5,729 nucleotides of DNA, taken from contig DCMG01000063.1 in assembly GCA_002321335.1 (NCBI GenBank), forward strand, positions 1 to 5,729. Reading direction: 5' to 3'. The notes under the pieces are model-generated. The model was not told where the DNA came from, made no database searches, and saw nothing but the letters and a program-made list of their open reading frames with translations. The DNA comes from Bacteroidales bacterium UBA1628. GTDB taxonomy: Bacteria > Bacteroidota > Bacteroidia > Bacteroidales > UBA932. This document shows, one piece after another, positions 1 through 5,703 of this stretch (positions within the stretch are counted from its first letter, which is position 1; the number at the start of each line of letters is the position of its first letter). A program made the position numbers and the translations under genes.

Positions 1-44
1 GTTTTTCACTCTCAAACCTTCAGACAAACAAATCAAAACAGCTT

Positions 45-305
45 CTAAGGCACAGGATCATACCCGCTGCCGCCCCACGGGTTGCAGCGAAGAATCCGCC
101 AGACGGTCAGGAACAAGCCCTTGATCGGCCCCCATTTCTTGAACGCCTGGATGGCGTAGGTGGAGCACGATGGCTCGAACCGGCAGGTTTTGGGAATATA
201 TGGACCGATGCAGGTGCGGTAGAACCAGATCAAAGCCAGGAACGGCGCGATGCACACTTTCCTGATCCGTTGTCTCCAAGGAGGAATATTCCCGCTAGGC
301 TTCAT
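45..305 (-). CDS. yidD: YidD, membrane protein insertion efficiency factor
   Basis: Complete 86-residue protein of the YidD family, small membrane-associated proteins that help the YidC/Sec machinery insert proteins into the inner membrane. An amphipathic, basic N-terminus (about residues 10-30, rich in Arg, Lys and aromatics) is followed by the family core: the CRFEPSCSTYA segment at 41-51 with Cys41 and Cys47, then a Gly-rich stretch at 59-63, and the C-terminal RCNPWGGSGYDPVP at 73-86 with Cys74. The ATG at 305 lies inside the end of rnpA (11-base overlap), which suggests translational coupling. The family is typically 70-90 residues, so this is full length. The rnpA-yidD order is common across bacteria, but yidC, its frequent neighbour elsewhere, does not follow within the window. 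The gene ends in TAG. Identity is very secure; function is from the family, not shown here. Confidence 0.96.
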   Translation of the reverse strand: MKPSGNIPPWRQRIRKVCIAPFLALIWFYRTCIGPYIPKTCRFEPSCSTYAIQAFKKWGPIKGLFLTVWRILRCNPWGGSGYDPVP

Positions 306-669
306 GTCCCGCTATCTTTTGAAGAACCGAGGCGACCTGCTCCCGCACGGCGGCATATTCCAAGACCTCCTTTGTGTTATAGAGGAATAGTATTGAATAT
401 CCTTTCGGAGGGAGAAGGTCCTTTTGGATTCTGTAGGCTTCACGCAGCCGGCGTTTCAGCAGGTTGCGTTTGACGGCTCTCTTGAACAGGCGTTTTGGGA
501 CGGAGACGATGACGGAATTCGGTTGTGACAGAATCCCACCCTCGTTTGCCTCATCATTTTTAAGGAAACAGTATTTGAGACCGGACGTGAACCCCCAGCG
601 GCCCCGTGACATCAGAGCCGAAATCTTCGACTTCCCGTGAAGCCGTTCGGATTTCGGTAGAGTGAACAT
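295..669 (-). CDS. rnpA: RNase P protein component
   Basis: Complete 124-residue protein subunit of ribonuclease P, which binds the catalytic RNA and assists removal of 5' leaders from precursor tRNAs. The diagnostic RNR signature is present as KRAVKRNLLKRRLREAYR at residues 63-80, preceded by the beta strand VIVSVPKR (53-60). The N-terminal FTLPKSERLHGK matches the usual start of the family, which supports the ATG at 669. The C-terminal part carries the usual YSILFLYN strand (about 91-98) and a final helix. It begins 4 bases after the hemD stop and overlaps yidD by 11 bases, so it is probably part of the same transcript. There is no rpmH next to it, unlike the arrangement near the replication origin in many other phyla. 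The gene ends in TAG. Identity is secure. Confidence 0.96.
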   Translation of the reverse strand: MFTLPKSERLHGKSKISALMSRGRWGFTSGLKYCFLKNDEANEGGILSQPNSVIVSVPKRLFKRAVKRNLLKRRLREAYRIQKDLLPPKGYSILFLYNTKEVLEYAAVREQVASVLQKIAGHEA

Positions 670-673
670 CCTG

Positions 674-1417
674 CTACTTGTGGGCTTCGAGGTAGAGTTC
701 TATCGCCCTGGCCACAGACGGAGCCTCCGGTGTCGGAGCCTGGATCTCGATCTTGAGGCCGGCTTCCTCCATTGCCTTCACGATGGATTTCCCGTAAGCC
801 GCGAATTTGATGTCTCCTTGCTGGAACTCCGGAAAGTTCTCGTAGAGGGACTTGATGTCGTAAGGATTGTAGAAGACGATCATGTCGTAGTCCGTAAGGT
901 TCAGACCCTTAAGATCCTGAGGCACGGACTTGACGAACACGGCTGTCTTGTAATCAAGCTTATGGGCCTCCATGAGGTTCGTCAAAGGAGAACTATTGCT
1001 TGAATCGGATTGGGTCACAAGGAACTTCTCGCCCTTGTGTTTGGAACCGATCTGCTCTATGATGGAATCCGGGGTGCCGTTTCCGTAGAATATCTTGCGC
1101 TTGCGATAGACGATGTGCTTCTGAAGGTACATAGCCACAGCCTCGGTCGTGCAGAAATACTTCGTTGTCTCCAGAACCTTGACCCTCAGCTCATCGCACA
1201 GGCCAAAGAACGCGTCAATCGTATGGCGGGACGAGAAAATGATTGCGGTGTAATCCGGAATGTTTATTCTCTGTGCCCGAAACTCCCGTGATGAGAGGGG
1301 CTCGATGAGGAAGAACTGCTTGAATGTGATGTCAACGCCGAATTTCTCTTTCAAAGCGACGTAGGGTGCGTCATTCAGAGGAGCGCGCTGTGAGATCAAA
1401 ATCTTCTTTATTGCCAT
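674..1417 (-). CDS. hemD: Uroporphyrinogen-III synthase family protein (HemD)
   Basis: A 247-residue protein resembling the HemD-family proteins found beside rnpA in Bacteroidota. HemD cyclises hydroxymethylbilane to uroporphyrinogen III, the branch point to haem, sirohaem and cobalamin. It has the two-lobed layout of the family: an N-terminal lobe beginning KKILISQRAP (4-13), the strand-turn IIFSSRHTIDAFF (59-71), a linker with KYFCTTEAVAMYLQKH near 86-101, then a C-terminal lobe with KFLVTQSDSSNSS and DYDMIVFYNPYDI, ending APTPEAPSVARAIELYLEAHK. HemD proteins are poorly conserved in sequence, and orphan HemD-like genes occur in Bacteroidota that lack other haem genes, so the enzymatic role is inferred. 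The start at 1417 is preceded on the minus strand by an A-rich stretch (AGAAAACAAGAAT) and no Shine-Dalgarno sequence. It lies 32 bases after the DUF4271 gene and 4 bases before rnpA. Stop is TAG. Confidence 0.85.
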   Translation of the reverse strand: MAIKKILISQRAPLNDAPYVALKEKFGVDITFKQFFLIEPLSSREFRAQRINIPDYTAIIFSSRHTIDAFFGLCDELRVKVLETTKYFCTTEAVAMYLQKHIVYRKRKIFYGNGTPDSIIEQIGSKHKGEKFLVTQSDSSNSSPLTNLMEAHKLDYKTAVFVKSVPQDLKGLNLTDYDMIVFYNPYDIKSLYENFPEFQQGDIKFAAYGKSIVKAMEEAGLKIEIQAPTPEAPSVARAIELYLEAHK

Positions 1418-1449
1418 ATTCTTGTTTTCTAATTCGGCCTCCGGTGAAG

Positions 1450-2082
1450 CTACAGCAACTTGGCTGAAAGCACCAGAACGGTGGTCGGAAGTAATTCAAG
1501 GCCGCAAAGATACAAAAATGTTGTGAAAGGATTGCAAGCCGACGCGAAAATCTGTCCCCGCCTGAAGACGTGGATAAGGTATGTCACAGCGATGATGCAC
1601 AGGAGTATGGTGTGTGTAAGATCCTTGTTTCCAATCGTTGCGTTGAGGATCGCTCCGACAGGGAACACAAACAGGAAAAGGATGATCATGTAATTGTAAA
1701 AAGCATGATTGGCAGCCATGAACGCTTTTGTCCTGTAGGAACCCATCTCAAGCTGCCAGTTCAGGAAGAACCTCAGCAGCAGATATGTCAGCATGGTGCC
1801 GGAAAAGGCGGCCAATCCCAAGGCGGGAGGGAGTGTGTCCATGTAGTCAGGATGGTAAAGGCCGTGTGAATATGCCACCATGCAGAATGGCACGAACAAG
1901 ACGATTGCAATCCAGTTGCGGCTGCCGCTCAGCTGAAGGCTGTCCTCAAGGTCAACGTTGCCTTTCCAACGGAGCAGACAATCGCCAAGCGCTGGCAGAA
2001 TTTTCAGGAAACTTCTGACGCTCAGCAGGAAAATGAATGTGAATATGACCGCGAGGCCACAGAAAACAGGATCGTCGATCAT
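1450..2082 (-). CDS. DUF4271 family integral membrane protein
   Basis: A 210-residue hydrophobic protein matching the Bacteroidota DUF4271 family, whose function is not known. About six transmembrane segments can be read at roughly 6-28, 57-75, 88-107, 127-147, 157-173 and 187-207. Recognisable family features are the loop RTKAFMAANHAFYNYM (117-132) and the last helix beginning FLYLCGLELLP (189-199). I chose the ATG at 2082, not the one at 2157, because the product then starts directly with a membrane helix and sits 7 bases after the SUI1 stop. The longer version would overlap the SUI1 gene by 68 bases and add 25 hydrophilic residues that merely read the SUI1 C-terminus in another frame. It precedes hemD, an arrangement I recall as recurrent in Bacteroidales. 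Whether it works with HemD or YidD is unknown. Stop is TAG. Confidence 0.85.
   Translation of the reverse strand: MIDDPVFCGLAVIFTFIFLLSVRSFLKILPALGDCLLRWKGNVDLEDSLQLSGSRNWIAIVLFVPFCMVAYSHGLYHPDYMDTLPPALGLAAFSGTMLTYLLLRFFLNWQLEMGSYRTKAFMAANHAFYNYMIILFLFVFPVGAILNATIGNKDLTHTILLCIIAVTYLIHVFRRGQIFASACNPFTTFLYLCGLELLPTTVLVLSAKLL
1505..1512 (-). promoter_or_regulatory. Possible internal promoter for hemD-rnpA-yidD
   Basis: The minus strand reads TATCTTTG, a perfect TAnnTTTG box, inside the last codons of the DUF4271 gene. A partial -33 element (CTTG at 1538-1535) lies 22 bases upstream, slightly longer than the usual spacing. Transcription would start near 1500, about 80 bases before hemD. One or a few such matches are expected by chance in a window of this size, and this one spells conserved LYLC residues, so support is weak. 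Confidence 0.25.
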
Positions 2083-2089
2083 GGGATGG

Positions 2090-2437
2090 TCAGTTGCCTC
2101 TTTTAGCGTTGTAGCCCATATTCCTGAGCAGTCCCGTGACTTTGTCACGCAGGTCACCCTGGATGGTGATCTCTCCGTCTTTGGCCGAGCCGCCTACTCC
2201 GCATTTCACTTTCAAGGCTTTGCCAAGCGCCGCCAGATCCTCCTGCCTGCCCACGAACCCACTTACCAGTGTCACCTGCTTTCCGCCTCTGTTCCTTCTG
2301 TCGATGGTGACCGTAAGCCGCTGCTTGGAAGGATCAAGGGTATCCTCCTCAGGGTTTTCCTCCTTGGCGTAGTTGAAATTCGGGTCGGTCGAATAGACGA
2401 CACCGAGCCTTTGCTTCCAATCGTTATCGGGTTTCAT
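2090..2437 (-). CDS. yciH: SUI1/YciH-family translation initiation factor
   Basis: A 115-residue protein with a C-terminal SUI1 (eIF1-like) domain at about 40-112. The domain contains the RGGKQVTLVSGF strand (50-61), the hallmark CGVGGSAKDGEITIQGD (79-95) and the closing helix ending in GYNAKRG. Eukaryotic eIF1 controls start-codon fidelity on the small ribosomal subunit; bacterial YciH proteins are thought to act on translation initiation, but their role is less well established. The first 39 residues (KPDNDWKQRLGVVYSTDPNFNY, then an acidic Glu-Asp linker) are the extension typical of the Bacteroidota version. The ATG at 2437 is the only reasonable start, preceded by A/T-rich sequence without a Shine-Dalgarno site. 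It is the first gene of the minus-strand run, directly behind a divergent promoter. It is the only gene here that ends in TGA. Confidence 0.93.
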   Translation of the reverse strand: MKPDNDWKQRLGVVYSTDPNFNYAKEENPEEDTLDPSKQRLTVTIDRRNRGGKQVTLVSGFVGRQEDLAALGKALKVKCGVGGSAKDGEITIQGDLRDKVTGLLRNMGYNAKRGN

Positions 2438-2455
2438 GATATTCGTTGTTATATT

Positions 2456-2488
2456 TTTGCAAAGATAGCGAATCCTTTTGTATCTTTG
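2456..2488 (+). promoter_or_regulatory. Bacteroidota-type promoter for the DUF2723 gene
   Basis: TTTG at 2456-2459 and TATCTTTG at 2481-2488 are separated by 21 bases, matching the Bacteroidota sigma-ABfr consensus (TTTG, 19-21 bases, TAnnTTTG). Transcription would start near 2493-2496, leaving a leader of about 40 bases before the ATG at 2535. A second TAnnTTTG match, TATTTTTG at 2452-2459, lacks a -33 partner and is less likely to be the working box. Confidence 0.72.
2460..2467 (-). promoter_or_regulatory. -7 box of the promoter for the SUI1-DUF4271-hemD-rnpA-yidD run
   Basis: On the minus strand the bases read TATCTTTG, a perfect TAnnTTTG -7 element. Transcription would start near 2453, about 16 bases before the SUI1 ATG at 2437. 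No TTTG is present at the matching -33 distance, so this promoter is either weaker or helped by an activator. It is the only good -7 match upstream of this five-gene run inside the window. Confidence 0.55.
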
Positions 2489-2495
2489 TCTGCTT

Positions 2496-2515
2496 ATCGG
2501 CTTGATTCGGCCGAT
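2496..2515 (+). promoter_or_regulatory. Hairpin in the leader of the DUF2723 gene
   Basis: ATCGGC at 2496-2501 pairs perfectly with GCCGAT at 2510-2515, with a possible inner T-G wobble and a loop of about 6 bases. The hairpin would lie at or close to the predicted 5' end of the transcript, ending 19 bases before the start codon. It could stabilise the 5' end or affect ribosome access; no known riboswitch or leader is recognised. Confidence 0.4.
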
Positions 2516-2534
2516 TTAGGAACATAGTTAGTTT

Positions 2535-5500
2535 ATGGACATTAAGAAATTCAAACTGTGGAACAAGGTGACGGCGTTGGCGGTTCTCGCCATCTCGGCT
2601 TTCACCTATCTTTCCACCATTGAGCCGACCGCTTCCTTCTGGGACTGCGGAGAGTTCATCGCGTCATCGTACAAGCTTGAGGTCGGTCACCCGCCGGGAA
2701 ACCCGGTCTTCCAGCTCATCGCAAGGCTCTTCACCATGTTCACCGGCCCGGACAAGGCCGCTGTGATGGTGAACTCGATGAGCGCGATCTGCTCGGCCCT
2801 CACCATATTCTTCCTCTATCTGACCATCGTCTTCCTTGTCAAAAGGGTAATCGTGCCGAAACGTGACGGCGAAGGCGGGACAGGGGAATATTCCTTGGGA
2901 CAGGCCATCGCCATCTTCGGCAGCGGCGCTGTCGGCGCCTTGGCGTATTGCTTCTCGGACACATTCTGGTTCTCGGCGGTCGAGGGCGAGGTCTATGCCA
3001 TGTCGTCCCTGTTCACGGCCATGGTCGTCTGGGCGATGACAAAGTGGTACGAGGAGACCGACCGCAGGTACGCCAGCCGCTGGATAGTGCTGATCTCGTT
3101 CCTGATGGGGCTCTCCATCGGAGTCCACCTGCTGAACCTGCTGGCGATTCCGATGCTGGTCTATATGTACTACTTCAAGATGAGAGAGGACAAGCCATAT
3201 TCATTCTGGGAATATGTCAAGATCATGGCCATCTCGGTGGTGATCCTCGGATTCATCCTCTTCTTCATGGTCCCTTACATCCCGAAGACCGCGGCCTATT
3301 TCGACCTGTTCTTCGTGAACACTCTCGGGCTCCCGTACAACTCCGGAGCCGCCTTCTTCATCGTGGCTCTACTTACGGCCTGCTTCTGGGGGCTTTTCAA
3401 GACCCTCAAGACGGAGAAGGTGTTCTGGAACACGGCATTGCTTTGCTTCACCACGATCGTGATCGGGTTCTCTGTGTTCAGTATCGTGATCATCCGCTCC
3501 TGCGCCAAGACTCCTACCAACGAGTACCAGCCGGACAACGCCTTTACCCTTGTGCGTTACCTTTCGCGTGAGCAGTACGGCTCCACTCCGTTGCTTTACG
3601 GACAGTACTACGGCGCACCGTATGATATCGAGCGGAAGTCCTATTGGGCACCGCTGGACGGAAAATACAAGAGTGTCCCGGCTCCAATCGATTTCAAGTA
3701 TGACCGTTCCGGAAAGATGCTGTTCCCGAGAATGTACAGCAATGCAAGCGACAATCACATAAAGTTCTACGAGTCCTATACAGAAGGCAAAGGCACCTCT
3801 GTGCCCGGGGCGAAGTACAAAAAGCCGACGCAAGGGGCCAATCTGTCATATTTCTTTGATTTCCAGCTTGGCTGGATGTACTGGCGTTACTTCATGTGGA
3901 ACTTCGTCGGCCGTCAGAACGAGATTCATTCTCCTTCTCCCGACCTGTTCACCGGCAATTGGGAGAGCGGAATCCCGTTCATCGACAAGATTCATCTTGG
4001 CGACCAGAGCAACGCTCCGCAGTGGCTTCAGGACAATCCCGGCAAGAACCACTATTTCTTCCTGCCGCTTCTTCTGGGACTCATCGGCCTGTGCTTCCAG
4101 TTCGACAAAGACCGCAGAGGATGTTGGCTGACGTTCCTGCTGTTCTTCATGACAGGAATCGCCATCGTCCTCTATCTGAATCAGGCTCCGTATCAGGTTC
4201 GTGAAAGGGACTATGCCTACGCGGGCTCGTTCTACGCGTTCGCCATCTGGATAGGGTTCGCGGTCGCGGCCATATATTCATGGATAGCTTCCGCATTGAA
4301 GGAAAAGCACACGGTAGCCGTGGCCGCCGTGACTTCCGTCGCCTGTCTTTTCGTTCCCGCGCTGATGGCGGAGGAAAACTGGGATGACCACGACAGAAGC
4401 AACCGCTATACTGCCGTCGAGGTAGCAAAGAACTATCTTAACTCAGTGGGAGAGAATGGCTTGCTCATAACGCACGGCGATAATGACACCTTCCCTCTTT
4501 GGTACGCCCAGGAGGTAGAGGGCTTCAGGAATGATGTGAGAATATGCAATACCTCCCTTCTTGGAACGGACTGGTACATAGACCAGATGAGGTATGCCAT
4601 CAACAACTCCGCCCCGCTGAACCTTTCGATCGGGCAGGACCAGTACCTTTACGGCACCAACGAATGGGTTCCGATCGAGGACAAGCGTGACCAGGCGCTT
4701 CTGCTTTCCGACTGCATCACCGTGTTCAAGCATCCTGACGCAAAACTTTTGTATCAGGACGGCAGTAGGCAGGATTATTGGGTTTCCAGAAAGATGATCA
4801 TTCCGGTCAACAAGGAGAACTGCCTTAAGAGCGGAATCGTGAGCGAGAAGTTCGCGGACCAGATTCCGGACTCCATCGTCATCGAGATCCCTAAGAGCAA
4901 GAACTATCTCAGCAAGCCTGAGCTCTTCCTGCTCGATTTCCTCTCCACCTACCAGTGGGACAGGCCTTTGAATATGCTCAATCAGGGCGGTGACCTTAAC
5001 ATAGGCATCAAGAACTACCTGATGTACGAGGGCTTCTCCTACAAGTTCGTGCCTATCAAGAACAAGCCTCAGTCCCTTGAGGTCGGCTTGGTGGACACCG
5101 ATGACCTGTACGACAAGATCACGGACAAGTTCTGCTTCGATGCTGTCTCCCGCGAGGACTACTGCGTTGACTACCAGAACACCTACACCTTCCTCGGAGT
5201 GATGTCTTTAAGGAATATGTTCGTGTCGGCCGCCAACGCGTTCATCGCCGCCGGAGAGAACGACCGTGCCGAGGAGATGCTTGATAAGTGCCAGCAGGTC
5301 CTCAAGCCTAAGGAGTACCCTTACGACAACTCTATTCTCGGTTGGGGCACCAACGCCATCTTCCCGATAGAGATGATCAAGGACTACTACGCTCTCGGAA
5401 AGCCGGAGAAGGCCAAGGCTCTTGCCACGGAACTGACAAATGAGCTCACCGAGTCCATCAGGTTCTACCTTGACTTCTACCCGATGTGCAAGAGTGACTT

Positions 5501-5621
5501 TGAATATAACTGCAATCTCATCTACTACATGACCAACGATGTCATCCGCAAGGCCGGTGACAAGGAGTTCGCCGACGAAATCGAAAAATCCCTCGCCGCG
5601 TTCCTGTCTGCCCAGTCTTAG
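2535..5621 (+). CDS. DUF2723 (TMEM260-like) GT-C membrane glycosyltransferase candidate
   Basis: A 1028-residue polytopic membrane protein of the DUF2723 family, common in Bacteroidota. The eukaryotic member TMEM260 is a protein O-mannosyltransferase, so a role in transferring a sugar, perhaps mannose, to exported proteins is plausible but inferred. After a first helix (about 12-29) comes the family signature in the first outward loop: Glu30, FWDCGEF (35-41, Asp37 and Glu40 the likely catalytic or metal-site acids) and GHPPG (51-55). Further helices run to about 322. A loop of some 180 residues holds NEYQPDN (329-335) and REQYG (345-349). About four more helices at roughly 507-612 include the conserved RERDY (556-560). 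The soluble tail has WDDHDRS (616-622), GDNDTFPLWYAQE (648-660) and TPR-like helices from about 893. Around a thousand residues is normal for the bacterial family. It has its own promoter, divergent from the SUI1 gene. Stop is TAG. Confidence 0.9.
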   Translation: MDIKKFKLWNKVTALAVLAISAFTYLSTIEPTASFWDCGEFIASSYKLEVGHPPGNPVFQLIARLFTMFTGPDKAAVMVNSMSAICSALTIFFLYLTIVFLVKRVIVPKRDGEGGTGEYSLGQAIAIFGSGAVGALAYCFSDTFWFSAVEGEVYAMSSLFTAMVVWAMTKWYEETDRRYASRWIVLISFLMGLSIGVHLLNLLAIPMLVYMYYFKMREDKPYSFWEYVKIMAISVVILGFILFFMVPYIPKTAAYFDLFFVNTLGLPYNSGAAFFIVALLTACFWGLFKTLKTEKVFWNTALLCFTTIVIGFSVFSIVIIRSCAKTPTNEYQPDNAFTLVRYLSREQYGSTPLLYGQYYGAPYDIERKSYWAPLDGKYKSVPAPIDFKYDRSGKMLFPRMYSNASDNHIKFYESYTEGKGTSVPGAKYKKPTQGANLSYFFDFQLGWMYWRYFMWNFVGRQNEIHSPSPDLFTGNWESGIPFIDKIHLGDQSNAPQWLQDNPGKNHYFFLPLLLGLIGLCFQFDKDRRGCWLTFLLFFMTGIAIVLYLNQAPYQVRERDYAYAGSFYAFAIWIGFAVAAIYSWIASALKEKHTVAVAAVTSVACLFVPALMAEENWDDHDRSNRYTAVEVAKNYLNSVGENGLLITHGDNDTFPLWYAQEVEGFRNDVRICNTSLLGTDWYIDQMRYAINNSAPLNLSIGQDQYLYGTNEWVPIEDKRDQALLLSDCITVFKHPDAKLLYQDGSRQDYWVSRKMIIPVNKENCLKSGIVSEKFADQIPDSIVIEIPKSKNYLSKPELFLLDFLSTYQWDRPLNMLNQGGDLNIGIKNYLMYEGFSYKFVPIKNKPQSLEVGLVDTDDLYDKITDKFCFDAVSREDYCVDYQNTYTFLGVMSLRNMFVSAANAFIAAGENDRAEEMLDKCQQVLKPKEYPYDNSILGWGTNAIFPIEMIKDYYALGKPEKAKALATELTNELTESIRFYLDFYPMCKSDFEYNCNLIYYMTNDVIRKAGDKEFADEIEKSLAAFLSAQS

Positions 5622-5623
5622 AA

Positions 5624-5677
5624 TGTTTCGGAAATCCCGATAGCAGTTATCGAAACAAAGGGATGATAATCCATCCC
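5624..5677 (+). terminator. Overlapping inverted repeats after the DUF2723 gene, terminator-like
   Basis: Just after the stop codon several stems can form: TGTTTCG (5624-5630) with CGAAACA (5651-5657); a nested CGATA (5638-5642) with TATCG (5648-5652) that competes with it; and GGGATG (5660-5665) with CATCCC (5672-5677) around a 6-base loop. None is followed by a T-run, so this is not a classical intrinsic terminator. The position between a stop codon and a new promoter box still suggests transcription termination or mRNA 3'-end protection. Confidence 0.4.
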
Positions 5678-5695
5678 GAATCGCATGTGGTGTTA

Positions 5696-5703
5696 TAATT
5701 TTG
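5696..5703 (+). promoter_or_regulatory. -7 box of a promoter for a gene beyond the right edge
   Basis: TAATTTTG matches TAnnTTTG and is followed by GCGCC, as often seen in Bacteroidota promoters. No TTTG is found at the -33 distance. The remaining bases (5704-5729) contain an A-rich stretch (CAAACAAAAAGAG) and no ATG, which fits an untranslated leader whose start codon lies just outside the window. Confidence 0.45.

Noticed and set aside
1..44. A terminator or the start of another gene beyond yidD at the left edge
   Set aside because: No stable stem with a T-run and no minus-strand start codon could be found in these 44 bases.
662..1003. Plus-strand open frame antisense to hemD
   Set aside because: Its translation has no recognisable fold and the complementary strand carries a good HemD-family protein.
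2083..2157. A 25-codon upstream extension of the DUF4271 protein starting at 2157
   Set aside because: It reads the conserved SUI1 C-terminal coding region in another frame, adds hydrophilic residues unlike the family, and would give a 68-base overlap. The ATG at 2082 gives a normal start.
2452..2459. TATTTTTG as an extra plus-strand -7 box
   Set aside because: It fits TAnnTTTG but has no TTTG partner upstream and overlaps the better-placed -33 element of the 2481-2488 promoter.
1958..2527. Plus-strand open frame of 189 codons crossing the DUF4271 start, the SUI1 gene and the divergent promoter
   Set aside because: It is antisense to two confidently identified genes, runs through the promoter region and shows no domain.
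2438..2534. tRNA, small RNA gene or riboswitch in the divergent intergenic region
   Set aside because: The region is only 97 bases, is explained by two promoters and a short hairpin, and shows no cloverleaf or known aptamer.
2664..3128. Minus-strand open frame opposite the DUF2723 N-terminal region (with similar ones at 3369-3833 and 4147-4428)
   Set aside because: These are antisense shadows with biased composition, no promoter box and no recognisable protein family.
2948..3571. A 207-codon open frame on the plus strand in a second frame inside the DUF2723 gene
   Set aside because: The translation is low-complexity and rich in Arg, His, Gly and Pro with no recognisable domain, while the overlapping frame has clear family motifs throughout. 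It is a by-product of G+C-rich codon choice.
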